A stretch of DNA of 64,000 bases from Vibrio orientalis CIP 102891 = ATCC 33934 (GCF_000176235.1 NZ_ACZV01000005.1:310001-374000); one strand, 5' to 3'; counted from the first letter of the stretch, positions 51,823 to 61,656 are shown. Translations and numbers: made by a program. Notes: a model not told the origin generated them from the sequence alone.

Positions 51823-52203
51823 TTGAATAAAAACATGAAGATCCTTATTGTTGATGATTTCTCAACAATGCGCCGTATCGTTAAGAACCTACTTCGTGAT
51901 TTGGGTTTCAACAATACCCAAGAAGCGGATGACGGCTTAACGGCGTTACCAATGCTTAAGAAGGGTGAGTTCGACTTTGTCGTGACAGATTGGAATATGC
52001 CAGGTATGCAAGGTATTGACTTGCTCAAGCATATTCGTGCCGATGACGAACTCAAGCACCTACCAGTATTGATGATTACTGCAGAAGCAAAACGTGAGCA
52101 AATCATCGAAGCAGCACAAGCTGGTGTTAACGGCTACATCGTTAAGCCATTTACCGCTGCAACACTAAAAGAAAAATTAGATAAAATTTTTGAGCGTTTA
52201 TAG
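51823..52203 (+). CDS. cheY: Chemotaxis response regulator CheY
   Basis: CheY-P binds the flagellar switch. The 126-residue receiver has the acidic pair DD (residues 11-12), phospho-Asp56 in VTDWNMPG, Thr in MITAEAKRE and Lys in GYIVKPF. The TTG start at 51823 is placed 5 bases after GGAGG; a four-codon longer form starting GTG at 51811 is the usual database version but would overlap the ribosome site. It is downstream of fliA by 33 bases, with a small CACTGA/TCAGTG hairpin between. Confidence 0.95.
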   Translation: MNKNMKILIVDDFSTMRRIVKNLLRDLGFNNTQEADDGLTALPMLKKGEFDFVVTDWNMPGMQGIDLLKHIRADDELKHLPVLMITAEAKREQIIEAAQAGVNGYIVKPFTAATLKEKLDKIFERL

Positions 52204-52243
52204 TCAAGGTATTGACTAGAGGCGTGAAAGGCCAAATTTCAGA

Positions 52244-52963
52244 ATGATTTCATTAGAACAGGCAAAGCAACTTGTCGAGTTGTTAGAAGACGGTCAACAA
52301 CAGGAAGCGGATGTTCTTGTTAGAGACATATACGAAAACACCTCGAATCCAATGCTACAAGAAATTGGTGAATTGACTCGCGACTTACATGAGTCAATTA
52401 AACATTTCAGCGTGGACGAGCGCATGAGTCAGATTGCCAATGACGAAATCCCTGACGCAAGGGATCGCCTCCAATACGTCATTGATAAGACAGAAGTTGC
52501 CGCGAACAAAACCATGGATGCGGTCGATCGTTGTATGCCTATTGCTGATAACCTACATGAAGGACTGCTGCAAGTTCGCCCTCAGTGGAATGAACTTATG
52601 CATGGCCGCATAGAGTTAGCTGATTTTAAAGCGCTTTGTTATCGAATCGATAACCTACTAAGTGAAGTTGAAGGGGATAGTACTGAGTTAAGAGGTCAAT
52701 TGACTGAAATTCTCATGGCCCAAGACTTCCAAGATTTAACAGGTCAAATCATTCGACGTGTTATTACCTTAGTGGATGAGGTTGAAGGTAGATTGGTTGA
52801 AATACTGACTGCCTTTAGTACTGGACAGTTGGAAGAAAGCAAAAATAACAAGAGCAAAGCATCGACGGACCCGGAAGGTCCAATCCTTAACGCTCAAGAT
52901 AGGGAAGATGCCGTTTCATCACAAGACGAAGTTGACGACTTACTCTCGAGTCTTGGGTTTTAG
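52244..52963 (+). CDS. cheZ: CheY-P phosphatase CheZ
   Basis: CheZ dephosphorylates CheY-P. The 239-residue protein has the long-helix core with the catalytic region MAQDFQDLTGQIIRRVI (Asp-x-x-Asp-x-x-Gln pattern) and ends with the CheY-binding peptide DEVDDLLSSLGF. Its length is slightly above the E. coli protein. Spacing of 40 bases from cheY and 8 bases to cheA fits one transcript. Confidence 0.96.
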   Translation: MISLEQAKQLVELLEDGQQQEADVLVRDIYENTSNPMLQEIGELTRDLHESIKHFSVDERMSQIANDEIPDARDRLQYVIDKTEVAANKTMDAVDRCMPIADNLHEGLLQVRPQWNELMHGRIELADFKALCYRIDNLLSEVEGDSTELRGQLTEILMAQDFQDLTGQIIRRVITLVDEVEGRLVEILTAFSTGQLEESKNNKSKASTDPEGPILNAQDREDAVSSQDEVDDLLSSLGF

Positions 52964-52971
52964 AGGTAAAT

Positions 52972-55155
52972 ATGAGCTACGATTTAGACGAAGATATTCT
53001 TCAGGACTTTTTGGTAGAAGCGGGAGAGATCTTAGAGCTACTCTCTGAGCAGTTAGTAGAGCTTGAAAATAACCCTGAAGATAAAGATCTATTAAATGCC
53101 ATTTTCCGTGGTTTCCACACAGTGAAAGGTGGGGCGGGTTTCTTATCCCTAGCCGAGCTTGTGGACACTTGTCACGGTGCAGAGAACGTGTTCGATATCT
53201 TACGTAATGGCCAGCGACACGTAAACGCTAGCTTGATGGATACGATGCTTAAAGCACTTGATACGGTGAATGAACAATTCCAAGCAGTTCAAGATCGTGA
53301 AGAATTGCCTAAAGCTGAGCAGTCTTTGCTTGATGAGCTTCATCGACTCAGCAGTCCTGAGGCAGCTGATGAAGCCGTTGCTGCGGCGCCAGTCGTTGAA
53401 GAGCCTGTAATCCCTGAGCCCGTTGCTGCTGAGCCTGCTGCTCCAGCAGAGATCGCTGCAGGTTCTATTGATGAAATTACTCAAGACGAATTTGAAAAGC
53501 TACTTGATGAGTTACATGGTGCAGGTACTGCGCCAGGAAAACCAGAAAGTGCTGCTGCGCCATCTCCGGCCCCTGCTGCTGACGCTGATATGGGCAGTGA
53601 CATTACCGATGACGAATTTGAAAAGTTATTAGATGAATTGCATGGTGTTGGTAAAGCACCTGGTGAGGGGGAATCTGCTGAACCTGTTGCCCCTGCGCCA
53701 GCGGCGGCCCCAGCGGCTCCTGCAGGAGCAGGTGATGCCGATCTAATGACCGATGCAGAGTTCGAGAAATTACTGGATGATTTGCATGGATCTGGCAAAG
53801 GTCCAAGTATTGAAGAGCTTGACGCGGCAACTAAACCAGCCGCAGCAAACCCTGAACCCGTTGCTCCAACTCCGCCACCGGCTCCTAAGTCTGCTCCAGC
53901 TCCTGTTGCTAAAGCGGAAGCTGCGCCACCACCACCAGCGAAGAAAGAAGCCGCAACACCGGCTAAAAAGACTCAAGCTGAAGCAACTGTACGTGTTGAC
54001 ACGTCTACGCTAGATACCATCATGAACATGGTAGGTGAACTGGTATTAGTACGTAACCGTCTGCTGAGCTTAGGTCTTAATAGCAACGACGAAGAAATGT
54101 CAAAAGCGGTGTCGAACTTAGACGTCGTTACAGCGGATCTTCAAGGCGCAGTAATGAAAACGCGCATGCAGCCAATCAAAAAAGTGTTTGGCCGTTTCCC
54201 ACGCGTTGTACGTGACTTAGCTCGTAGCCTAAACAAAGACATTACGCTGGAAATGCGTGGTGAAGATACCGACCTAGATAAAAACCTTGTTGAGGCGCTA
54301 GCGGATCCATTGATTCACTTGGTACGTAACTCTGTTGACCATGGTATTGAAATGCCAGACGCACGTGTAGCGTCGGGTAAATCAAGAACGGGTAAAGTTA
54401 TCTTATCGGCATCTCAAGAAGGTGATCATATCGAACTGGCTATCGTTGATGATGGCGGCGGTATGGACCCAGATAAACTTCGTGGTATCGCGGTTAAGCG
54501 TGGCATCATGGATGAAGATGCTGCTTCTCGACTGACCGACAAAGAATGTTTCAATCTTATCTTCATGCCAGGCTTCTCGAGTAAAGAGCAGATCTCTGAT
54601 ATTTCAGGTCGTGGTGTAGGTATGGACGTGGTTAAAACGGCCATCAATACGCTTAATGGCTCGATTGATATCGACTCAGAAATGGGCAAGGGCACCAAGA
54701 TTACCATCAAGGTACCGCTTACACTTGCGATTCTACCAACCCTAATGGTTGGCGTTGCAAACCACCCATTTGCATTACCACTCGCGAGCGTAAACGAAAT
54801 CTTCCATTTAGATTTAAGTCGCACCAATGTGGTTGATGGTCAATTAACGATCATTGTTCGTGATAAGTCTATACCACTGTTTTATTTACAGAACTGGCTC
54901 GCACCGCAAGCAGGTCAAGTCGAGTTACGTAAAGGCCACGGTCATGTTGTGATTGTACAAATCGGTAGTCAACGAGTTGGCTTCGTTGTCGATACTTTGA
55001 TTGGTCAAGAAGAAGTGGTTATCAAACCTTTAGATAACTTGTTGCAAGGTACGCCAGGAATGGCGGGCGCGACGATCACGAGTGATGGTCATATTGCCCT
55101 TATCTTAGATGTGCCTGATTTGCTTAAGCAGTATGCAGCTGCGTCGCGAATCTAA
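52972..55155 (+). CDS. cheA: Chemotaxis histidine kinase CheA
   Basis: The 727-residue kinase has the Hpt/P1 domain with phospho-His49 (FRGFHTVKGGAGF), then a long Pro/Ala-rich linker (about 125-335) in place of a clear P2 domain. P3 dimerisation helices (VDTSTLDTIMNMVGELVLVRN) and P4 follow (DPLIHLVRNSVDHGIE, DDGGGMDPDKLRG, GRGVGMDVVKTAI), with P5 (CheW-like) at the end. The linker contains three copies of DEFEKLLDELHG (residues 172-183, 214-225, 261-272). It is the central kinase of the polar array in this operon. Confidence 0.97.
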   Translation: MSYDLDEDILQDFLVEAGEILELLSEQLVELENNPEDKDLLNAIFRGFHTVKGGAGFLSLAELVDTCHGAENVFDILRNGQRHVNASLMDTMLKALDTVNEQFQAVQDREELPKAEQSLLDELHRLSSPEAADEAVAAAPVVEEPVIPEPVAAEPAAPAEIAAGSIDEITQDEFEKLLDELHGAGTAPGKPESAAAPSPAPAADADMGSDITDDEFEKLLDELHGVGKAPGEGESAEPVAPAPAAAPAAPAGAGDADLMTDAEFEKLLDDLHGSGKGPSIEELDAATKPAAANPEPVAPTPPPAPKSAPAPVAKAEAAPPPPAKKEAATPAKKTQAEATVRVDTSTLDTIMNMVGELVLVRNRLLSLGLNSNDEEMSKAVSNLDVVTADLQGAVMKTRMQPIKKVFGRFPRVVRDLARSLNKDITLEMRGEDTDLDKNLVEALADPLIHLVRNSVDHGIEMPDARVASGKSRTGKVILSASQEGDHIELAIVDDGGGMDPDKLRGIAVKRGIMDEDAASRLTDKECFNLIFMPGFSSKEQISDISGRGVGMDVVKTAINTLNGSIDIDSEMGKGTKITIKVPLTLAILPTLMVGVANHPFALPLASVNEIFHLDLSRTNVVDGQLTIIVRDKSIPLFYLQNWLAPQAGQVELRKGHGHVVIVQIGSQRVGFVVDTLIGQEEVVIKPLDNLLQGTPGMAGATITSDGHIALILDVPDLLKQYAAASRI
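53485..53788 (+). repeat. Three short acidic motifs in the CheA linker
   Basis: DNA at 53485-53520, 53611-53646 and 53752-53787 encodes near-identical 12-residue helices (DEFEKLLDELHG, DEFEKLLDELHG, AEFEKLLDDLHG), separated by Pro/Ala/Gly-rich spacers of 30-35 residues. The DNA copies differ silently, so they are old rather than freshly copied. Confidence 0.9.
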
Positions 55156-55178
55156 CTTTCAGCATATAAAGGACATAT

Positions 55179-56306
55179 ATGGCAATCAAAGTATTAGTCG
55201 TTGATGATTCGAGTTTCTTCCGCCGTCGAGTAAGTGAAATCATAAATTCAGATGCTCGACTTGAAGTAATTGATATTGCTACTAACGGAAAAGAGGCAGT
55301 CGAGAAAGCGATTTCGATTAAGCCTGACGTGATTACGATGGATATTGAAATGCCAGTCATGGACGGTATAACAGCCGTTCGTGAAATCATGTCAAAGAGC
55401 CCTGTGCCAATTCTAATGTTCTCTTCTTTAACGCATGATGGTGCGAAAGCCACTTTAGATGCATTAGAAGCAGGGGCGCTCGATTTCCTACCTAAAAAGT
55501 TTGAAGATATTGCACGTAATCGAGATGAAGCGGTGTCATTGCTTCAGCAGCGTGTTATACAGATTGCATCTAAGCGCGCATCAATGCGCCGTGCCGCACC
55601 AATAAGAACAACGCCAGCTGCGTCTCCTGCAGCCAAGGCATCTCCGAGCACTCCGGCACGCTCTTCATTGCGTCCAGCAGCGCCGGTGGCTAAGTCGGCA
55701 GTATTAGGGCGATTTAAGGCAAGTGGTAAAAAGTATCAGTTAACGGCAATTGGTACTTCTACTGGCGGCCCGGTGGCCCTGCAGAAAATCTTAACTAAAT
55801 TACCAGCTAACTATCCTCATCCTATTGTGTTGATTCAACACATGCCGGCTACTTTCACCGCTGCATTTGCGAGTCGTTTGAACTCGCTGTGTAAGATTCA
55901 AGTGAAAGAAGCTGAAGACGGAGACGCGCTAAAACCAGGTGTTGCTTATTTGGCTCCTGGTGGCAAGCAAATGATGCTCGAAGGGCGACCAGGTTCTGCG
56001 AAGCTTCGCATCATTGATGGTGGTGAGCGTATGAACTATAAGCCGTGTGTCGATGTAACATTTGGTAGTGCAGCCAAGATCTATTCTGATCAAGTGCTCT
56101 CCATGGTACTAACGGGTATGGGTGCTGATGGCCGTGAAGGCTCTCGCATGCTGAAGGGTGTTGGCTCGACAGTATGGGCTCAAGACGAAGAAAGTTGCGT
56201 TGTTTACGGCATGCCTCAGGCGGTGGCGAAAGCAGGGCTTTCTACGGAAGATCTCCCATTGGATAGAATTGCCGAGCGAATGTTAGTCGAAGTCGGTCTA
56301 GCATAG
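55179..56306 (+). CDS. cheB: Chemotaxis protein-glutamate methylesterase CheB
   Basis: CheB demethylates and deamidates receptors for adaptation. The 375-residue protein has a receiver (phospho-Asp55 in [11 protein letters not shown]), a linker rich in Ala/Pro/Ser, and the methylesterase domain (about 185-375) with the catalytic residues in [10 protein letters not shown] (Ser), [11 protein letters not shown] (His) and [11 protein letters not shown] (Asp). It is in the che operon, 23 bases after cheA. No cheR is in this window. Confidence 0.97.
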   Translation: MAIKVLVVDDSSFFRRRVSEIINSDARLEVIDIATNGKEAVEKAISIKPDVITMDIEMPVMDGITAVREIMSKSPVPILMFSSLTHDGAKATLDALEAGALDFLPKKFEDIARNRDEAVSLLQQRVIQIASKRASMRRAAPIRTTPAASPAAKASPSTPARSSLRPAAPVAKSAVLGRFKASGKKYQLTAIGTSTGGPVALQKILTKLPANYPHPIVLIQHMPATFTAAFASRLNSLCKIQVKEAEDGDALKPGVAYLAPGGKQMMLEGRPGSAKLRIIDGGERMNYKPCVDVTFGSAAKIYSDQVLSMVLTGMGADGREGSRMLKGVGSTVWAQDEESCVVYGMPQAVAKAGLSTEDLPLDRIAERMLVEVGLA

Positions 56307-56314
56307 AGGTTCTC

Positions 56315-57091
56315 ATGATTGTATGGAGTATAGCGAACCAAAAAGGGGGAGTGGGCAAAACGACCACAACCATTACTCTTGCTGGTTTGTTAAGTAAACA
56401 AGGAAAGCGTGTCCTGTTAGTGGATACTGACCCGCACGCATCTTTGACGACGTACCTTGGTTACGACTCTGATAATGTTCCTTCTAGCTTATTTGATTTG
56501 TTTCAACTTAAGGAATATACCGAGCAAACGGTGATGCCTTTAGTGATGCGTTCAGATATTGAAGGGATCGACCTAATTCCAGCGCATATGTCACTTGCGA
56601 CATTGGATCGGGTAATGGGCAATCGAAGTGGTATGGGTTTAATCCTTAAACGAGCGCTGAATGCGATCCGTGGCCACTACGATTATGTATTGATTGATTG
56701 CCCTCCAATTCTTGGTGTAATGATGGTCAATGCTTTGGCGGCTAGCGACCGAATTTTAATTCCGGTGCAGACAGAGTTCCTAGCAATGAAAGGTCTAGAG
56801 CGTATGGTTCGTACCTTGGCTATCATGCAGAAGTCGCGCAATAAATCCTTTAATGTGACGATTGTTCCGACCATGTATGACAAACGGACTCGAGCTTCAC
56901 TGCAAACATTACAGCAATTGAAGAAAGATTACCCAGGTCAAGTTTGGTCTTCTGCTGTGCCGATCGATACTAAATTTAGAGATGCGAGCTTAAAGCATTT
57001 GCCAGTGTCTCATTTTGCTTCAGGTAGTCGTGGTGTGTTTGCCTACAAGCAGCTATTGATTTTTCTAGAGAGGTTAGCCATCAATGACTAG
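56315..57091 (+). CDS. parC: ParC, ParA-like ATPase for polar chemotaxis arrays
   Basis: The 258-residue MinD/ParA-family ATPase has the deviant Walker A NQKGGVGKTTTTITLAG (residues 8-24), LLVDTDPHASLTTYLGY and LIDCPPILGV. In V. cholerae and V. parahaemolyticus the ParA-like ParC in this operon position, between cheB and parP, brings chemotaxis arrays to the old pole with ParP and HubP. It overlaps parP by eight bases. This is not the plasmid-type parC nor topoisomerase IV. Confidence 0.94.
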   Translation: MIVWSIANQKGGVGKTTTTITLAGLLSKQGKRVLLVDTDPHASLTTYLGYDSDNVPSSLFDLFQLKEYTEQTVMPLVMRSDIEGIDLIPAHMSLATLDRVMGNRSGMGLILKRALNAIRGHYDYVLIDCPPILGVMMVNALAASDRILIPVQTEFLAMKGLERMVRTLAIMQKSRNKSFNVTIVPTMYDKRTRASLQTLQQLKKDYPGQVWSSAVPIDTKFRDASLKHLPVSHFASGSRGVFAYKQLLIFLERLAIND

Positions 57092-58082
57092 CCAATCGAT
57101 GCTTTCAAGTGAACAAGCTCTAGATGATTACTTCTCGGCTCTTCTTGCAGAGTCTGAGGAGCAGAGCCAAAATGAACTTGTAGAGTGTGATGTTGAGTCT
57201 ATCGTTGCGTCAGAGCCAGAGGAGCAAGCACTTGAACCAATGGTTCAGTCCGTTGAAGAGAAAAGCTACTACCATCCTCCAGCAGTGGAGGTTGAGGTAC
57301 CTAATCTCGAAGATGTAGAACGCCTACTTAAGCAGCTTGAATCAAGCAACCCAGTTGCCGAGTTAGAGCTTGAAGAGGTGATGGAGCAAAATACCGTCGA
57401 CATCGCTGAAGTTGTTCGAACTGAACCTGAAGTAGTGACAGAGGAAATCCAAGACTGGACAGTTGAAGAGCCAGTGATCGAGGTAGAGACTGAAGTCGAA
57501 CCTGAGATTGTTGTCCCAGAAGTTGAGCTGCCTCAGATCGATATCACGGTTGATACGGATACCGAGATAGAGACAGAGTTACAAACCGCCCAAGGCTCAA
57601 GTGATTTAGGCGAATGGCACTCAACAGAGCGTAATATCGATTTCCAGGTGCTCTATTTTGATGTGAACGGCGTGACGTTTGCTGTGCCATTGGATGAACT
57701 CGGTGGTATCCACCGCATTAGCGAAATGAATCATCTGATTGGTCGTCCTGGGTGGTATTTAGGTTTACAGACTAGCAGAGAAGCTCAGCTTGATGTGGTT
57801 GATACTGCAAAGTGGGTAATGCCAGAGAAGCTAAAAGGCGAAGAATACAAAGAGAGCTACCAGTACATTGTCATGTTAGGCGAAAGTATGTGGGGCTTGG
57901 CTTCTAGCGAGCTAAAAGGTACAGAATCATTAAATCCAGACATGGTACGCTGGCGTGAAACCGCAGGGAAACGCCCTTGGCTTGCCGGAATGGTCACAGA
58001 AAAAATGTGTGCTTTAATTCACGTCGAGGCATTGATAGCTATGCTTAATGCAGGACTTGATGTAAAAGCATTAGATAATTAG
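57084..58082 (+). CDS. parP: ParP, CheW-like array localisation protein
   Basis: The 332-residue protein has an N-terminal region, then an acidic Glu/Val/Pro-rich linker (about 30-170), and a C-terminal CheW-like domain (about 185-330) starting FQVLYFDVNGVTFAVPLDELGGI. ParP couples CheA and receptors to ParC, preventing array loss from the pole. Position between parC and cheW supports this over a second CheW. It overlaps parC. Confidence 0.92.
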   Translation: MTSQSMLSSEQALDDYFSALLAESEEQSQNELVECDVESIVASEPEEQALEPMVQSVEEKSYYHPPAVEVEVPNLEDVERLLKQLESSNPVAELELEEVMEQNTVDIAEVVRTEPEVVTEEIQDWTVEEPVIEVETEVEPEIVVPEVELPQIDITVDTDTEIETELQTAQGSSDLGEWHSTERNIDFQVLYFDVNGVTFAVPLDELGGIHRISEMNHLIGRPGWYLGLQTSREAQLDVVDTAKWVMPEKLKGEEYKESYQYIVMLGESMWGLASSELKGTESLNPDMVRWRETAGKRPWLAGMVTEKMCALIHVEALIAMLNAGLDVKALDN

Positions 58083-58119
58083 AACATTTATGCCTATTTG
58101 GGCTTAGAGAGGATAAGGT

Positions 58120-58614
58120 ATGTCTCAAACTAATGAAGTCGAAGTAAGAAAAGAGCAGTCAAATGACGAAGTGCTTCAGTGGGTGACGTTCCAATTAGAA
58201 GAAGAAACTTACGGTATCAATGTAATGCAGGTACGTGAAGTACTTCGTTACACTGAGATTGCTCCAGTACCAGGTGCGCCAGACTACGTGCTAGGTATCA
58301 TTAACCTACGTGGTAACGTTGTTACGGTTATTGATACTCGCTCTCGCTTTGGCCTTATGGAAGGTGAAATCACAGATAACACTCGTATTATCGTGATTGA
58401 ATCTGAGCATCAAGTTATTGGTATTCTGGTTGATAGCGTTGCTGAAGTGGTTTACCTACGTTCTTCTGAGATCGATACCACACCAAGTGTTGGTACTGAT
58501 GAAAGTGCGAAATTCATCCAAGGTGTTAGCAACCGTGATGGTAAGCTATTAATCCTAGTTGATTTGAATAAGCTACTGACTGATGAAGAATGGGATGAGA
58601 TGGCTCACCTATAA
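58120..58614 (+). CDS. cheW: Chemotaxis coupling protein CheW
   Basis: CheW links receptors to CheA. The 164-residue protein has the standard fold and signatures WVTFQLEEETYGINVMQVREVLRY, PGAPDYVLGIINLRGNVVTVID and DSVAEVVYL. A GAGAGGATAAG site precedes the ATG. The stop overlaps the next start by one base (TAATG). Confidence 0.97.
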   Translation: MSQTNEVEVRKEQSNDEVLQWVTFQLEEETYGINVMQVREVLRYTEIAPVPGAPDYVLGIINLRGNVVTVIDTRSRFGLMEGEITDNTRIIVIESEHQVIGILVDSVAEVVYLRSSEIDTTPSVGTDESAKFIQGVSNRDGKLLILVDLNKLLTDEEWDEMAHL

Positions 58615-59111
58615 TGGAATTGAGTAGTTCGATGTTGAGTGCTCCAGTGATTGCTGGAGCAGTATCGTTTGTCGTCTTGATCATTGTTTTTGCATTGTTA
58701 CGCCTAAAACAAGGACAAACGAAGTCTGCTGAGTATCAACGTCAGCAAACGCGCCATTTGGATAAAGAACTACAAAAAGCCAATAAACAACTTTTAGAAG
58801 TTCGTTCCGTTGTGGTCGGGTTAGGACAAAAAGTCAGTGAACAGCAAGATATTATCCAGCACTTAAATGAACGTATTACGGAATTAGAGCAAGCAGACAG
58901 TGATGGCCGTTTGTATTCTAGAGCCAGTAAAATGGTCCAGTTAGGCGCAGATATCAATGAGTTAATCGAAGAGTGCGAACTGCCAAAAGCAGAAGCTGAG
59001 CTGATGATGTCACTGCAGAAAAAAATTGCCGGACAAGAAAAAGTCCCTCCTCTCGAAAGTAGCCCCGATCGGCAAAAAGCCGCAGCGCGTAAGCGAACAA
59101 TGAGAAGATAG
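58614..59111 (+). CDS. DUF2802-domain membrane protein at the end of the che operon
   Basis: The 165-residue protein has one N-terminal membrane helix (about residues 10-30), a coiled coil (about 35-105) and a C-terminal segment ADINELIEECELPKAEAELMMSL, which resembles a helix-turn-helix-like DUF2802 tail. It is commonly found directly after cheW in Vibrio and Pseudomonas relatives. The function is unknown. It is translationally coupled to cheW and followed by a terminator. Confidence 0.85.
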   Translation: MELSSSMLSAPVIAGAVSFVVLIIVFALLRLKQGQTKSAEYQRQQTRHLDKELQKANKQLLEVRSVVVGLGQKVSEQQDIIQHLNERITELEQADSDGRLYSRASKMVQLGADINELIEECELPKAEAELMMSLQKKIAGQEKVPPLESSPDRQKAAARKRTMRR

Positions 59112-59118
59112 AATACTA

Positions 59119-59145
59119 AAAAGTGCCACTCGGCACTTTTTTTAT
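59119..59145 (+). terminator. Rho-independent terminator of the flagellar/chemotaxis operon
   Basis: AAAAGTGCC / GGCACTTTT stem with a 4-base loop (ACTC) and a T-tract. Confidence 0.9.
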
Positions 59146-59299
59146 GCCCCTTTGTAACCATTTAGTGGTAGTTGTTTAAGCTTGTGTTTGAATATTAACA
59201 GATTCTTACGTAGTTTCGTGATTCGTATAGGTCTATTCCTATTTAGAGAATACGAGGCTGTGGTAAGATACAGCTTCGAAACTTACCTAGTGATCGCAA

Positions 59300-59920
59300 A
59301 TGTTAGAAGTATCTCAACTTACCGCCATTCGAGATGAAAGAATTCTGTTTGAATCCCTGTCTTTTACGATTGATTCGGGCGAATTAGTTCAGGTCGAAGG
59401 TAGAAATGGTACCGGCAAAACAACCTTGCTGCGTATCATTACTGGGCTAGGGGACCGCGATAACGGGGAAATCTTTTGGAGTGGTGAGAATATCGAGTCC
59501 AATCGTGACCAATTTCACCAAGACCTTTTATTCCTAGGCCACCAAACCGGTGTTAAGCGCGAACTCACCGCCTACGAGAATTTACGTTTTTATCTGAGCA
59601 TTCATTCTCGCCAATCCTTTGACAAGAACACGATTTACGATGCCTTGACCAAAGTGGGGTTAGCTGGTCGTGAAGACGTACCTGTCGGCCAGTTGTCAGC
59701 GGGTCAACAAAGACGTGTTGCGTTAGCACGTTTATGGTTGAGCGATCATAAGTTATGGATCCTTGATGAACCGCTAACTGCTATCGATAAGCAGGGGGTT
59801 AAGGTTCTCGAATCTCTCTTTTTGAAGCATGCTGAAAGTGGTGGCATAGTCATGTTGACGACTCACCAAGATATGTTCGCTGATAATCCTAAACTAAGAA
59901 AAATAAAACTAGGTGATTAA
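59300..59920 (+). CDS. ccmA: Cytochrome c maturation ABC ATPase CcmA
   Basis: The 206-residue ATPase has Walker [18 protein letters not shown], the signature [16 protein letters not shown] and Walker [13 protein letters not shown]. With CcmB it drives release of haem-loaded CcmE. It is the first gene of ccmABCDEF, starting after a 155-base gap behind the che operon terminator. Confidence 0.96.
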   Translation: MLEVSQLTAIRDERILFESLSFTIDSGELVQVEGRNGTGKTTLLRIITGLGDRDNGEIFWSGENIESNRDQFHQDLLFLGHQTGVKRELTAYENLRFYLSIHSRQSFDKNTIYDALTKVGLAGREDVPVGQLSAGQQRRVALARLWLSDHKLWILDEPLTAIDKQGVKVLESLFLKHAESGGIVMLTTHQDMFADNPKLRKIKLGD

Positions 59921-59922
59921 TC

Positions 59923-60591
59923 ATGCTTGGCACCATGAATAGTATTATAAGACGCGAACTGCTCATCGCCTTTCGCCGTCAAGCAGACATCTTTAACCCT
60001 CTGTGGTTTTTTATCATTGTTATTACGCTGTTTCCGTTAAGTATTGGACCAGAGCCCAATTTATTAGCGAGAATTGCTGCGGGTATAGTATGGGTGGCGG
60101 CGCTACTTTCAGCTTTGCTATCACTAGAACGCTTATTTAGAGATGACTTTCAAGACGGCGCGTTGGAACAAATGATGCTAATGCCTGTCCCATTACCGAT
60201 AGTGGTTATCTCTAAGGTTATTGCACACTGGTTACTGACCGGTTTGCCGCTGATTTTAATCAGCCCACTGTTATCAATCCTGCTGTCATTAGACTTTAAT
60301 ACTTGGCTAGCAGTGGTATGTACCTTGTTAGTGGGGACACCAACACTGAGCTTTATCGGCGCAATTGGGGTCGCTCTAACGGTTGGGTTACAAAAAGGTG
60401 GTGTGTTACTGAGTTTGTTAGTACTGCCTCTTTATATTCCTATTTTGATTTTTGCGACGTCAGCGATTGATGCCGCATCATTAGGAATGGCGTATAACGG
60501 TCAATTGGCGATTCTTGGTGCAATGTTCATGGGAGCAATGACACTAACGCCTTTCGCAATTAGTGCAGCACTGAGAGTAAGTGTGAATTAA
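59923..60591 (+). CDS. ccmB: Haem exporter membrane protein CcmB
   Basis: The 222-residue protein has six hydrophobic helices and the family region FRDDFQDGALEQMMLMPVPLP. It starts 2 bases after ccmA. An ATG four codons in (MNSIIRREL) is an alternative start that gives the E. coli length. Confidence 0.96.
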   Translation: MLGTMNSIIRRELLIAFRRQADIFNPLWFFIIVITLFPLSIGPEPNLLARIAAGIVWVAALLSALLSLERLFRDDFQDGALEQMMLMPVPLPIVVISKVIAHWLLTGLPLILISPLLSILLSLDFNTWLAVVCTLLVGTPTLSFIGAIGVALTVGLQKGGVLLSLLVLPLYIPILIFATSAIDAASLGMAYNGQLAILGAMFMGAMTLTPFAISAALRVSVN

Positions 60592-60693
60592 TTGTTTTTG
60601 ATCAAGCACGATTTTTTCCCTTTATATAAATTACAAAACTAATAATTGTCTAACGAAAAATTAGACGAACCTGAAGTAAGAGTGAGAACAACG

Positions 60694-61443
60694 ATGTGGA
60701 AATGGCTCCATCCCTATGCCAAGCCTGAATCTGCTTACCAACTATGCGGTAAGCTCTTGCCATGGTTCTCCGTACTAGCGCTGTTATGTTTATCTATCGG
60801 CACTGTATGGGGTTTAGCCTTTGCTCCTTCTGATTATCAGCAAGGTGATAGCTTTAGAATCATTTACATTCATGTACCGTCAGCTATTTGGTCGATGGGT
60901 GTCTACATGTCGATGGCAATCGCAGCCTTTATCGGTATCGTTTGGCAGATTCGCCTGTCGGATATGGCCGCCTCAGCAATGGCACCGATCGGTGCTGTGT
61001 ATACCTTTATTGCATTATTAACCGGTGCCATTTGGGGTAAACCAATGTGGGGCACATGGTGGGTATGGGATGCGCGTTTAACTTCTGAATTAATCCTTCT
61101 ATTCCTCTACCTCGGTGTCATTGCGCTTTACCACGCGTTTGATGACCAGAAAACCGCGGCGAAAGCAGCAGGCATTCTTGCCATTGTCGGCGTTGTGAAC
61201 CTACCTATCATTCACTTCTCTGTAGAGTGGTGGAATACCCTGCATCAGGGCGCGACAATCACAAAATTTGAGCAGCCATCGATTTCAAACGATATGCTGT
61301 GGCCACTGCTTCTAAATATTTTTGGTTTTGCTTTCTTCTTTGGTTCGGTGACGATGATCCGTTTACGTAATGAGATCATTAATAAAGAGAGCCATCGCCC
61401 TTGGGTGATGAAGTTAGCAACAGATAAATCTCAGAGAGGGTAA
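60694..61443 (+). CDS. ccmC: Haem handling protein CcmC
   Basis: CcmC loads haem onto CcmE. The 249-residue, six-span protein has the tryptophan-rich WWD motif GTWWVWDARLTSELILL and the periplasmic histidines in IYIHVPSAIWSMG and IHFSVEWWNTLHQG. The start at the ATG of MWKWLHPYAK matches the family; a TTG 16 codons upstream keeps the frame open but is less likely. A 102-base gap from ccmB is larger than elsewhere in the operon. Confidence 0.95.
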   Translation: MWKWLHPYAKPESAYQLCGKLLPWFSVLALLCLSIGTVWGLAFAPSDYQQGDSFRIIYIHVPSAIWSMGVYMSMAIAAFIGIVWQIRLSDMAASAMAPIGAVYTFIALLTGAIWGKPMWGTWWVWDARLTSELILLFLYLGVIALYHAFDDQKTAAKAAGILAIVGVVNLPIIHFSVEWWNTLHQGATITKFEQPSISNDMLWPLLLNIFGFAFFFGSVTMIRLRNEIINKESHRPWVMKLATDKSQRG

Positions 61444-61449
61444 TGAACG

Positions 61450-61656
61450 ATGCATTTTGAATCTTTGAGTGAATTCTTTGCAATGGGTGGCTATGCAGGT
61501 TACGTCTGGGCTGCTTTTGGTATTACTTTTGGCGTGATGCTTGTTTTGTTTATCACTAGCGTTCGACGCGGTCGCACACTCCTCGATGAAGTGCAGGCGA
61601 AAGTGGATAGACAAGCACGTATTGATGCAGCGAAAAATTTGGAGAACACATTATGA
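61450..61656 (+). CDS. ccmD: Small haem exporter protein CcmD
   Basis: The 68-residue, single-span protein has the pattern [20 protein letters not shown] in its membrane part ([13 protein letters not shown]) and the charged tail typical of CcmD. It is required to free haem-bearing CcmE from CcmABC. It overlaps ccmE by four bases. Confidence 0.95.
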   Translation: MHFESLSEFFAMGGYAGYVWAAFGITFGVMLVLFITSVRRGRTLLDEVQAKVDRQARIDAAKNLENTL

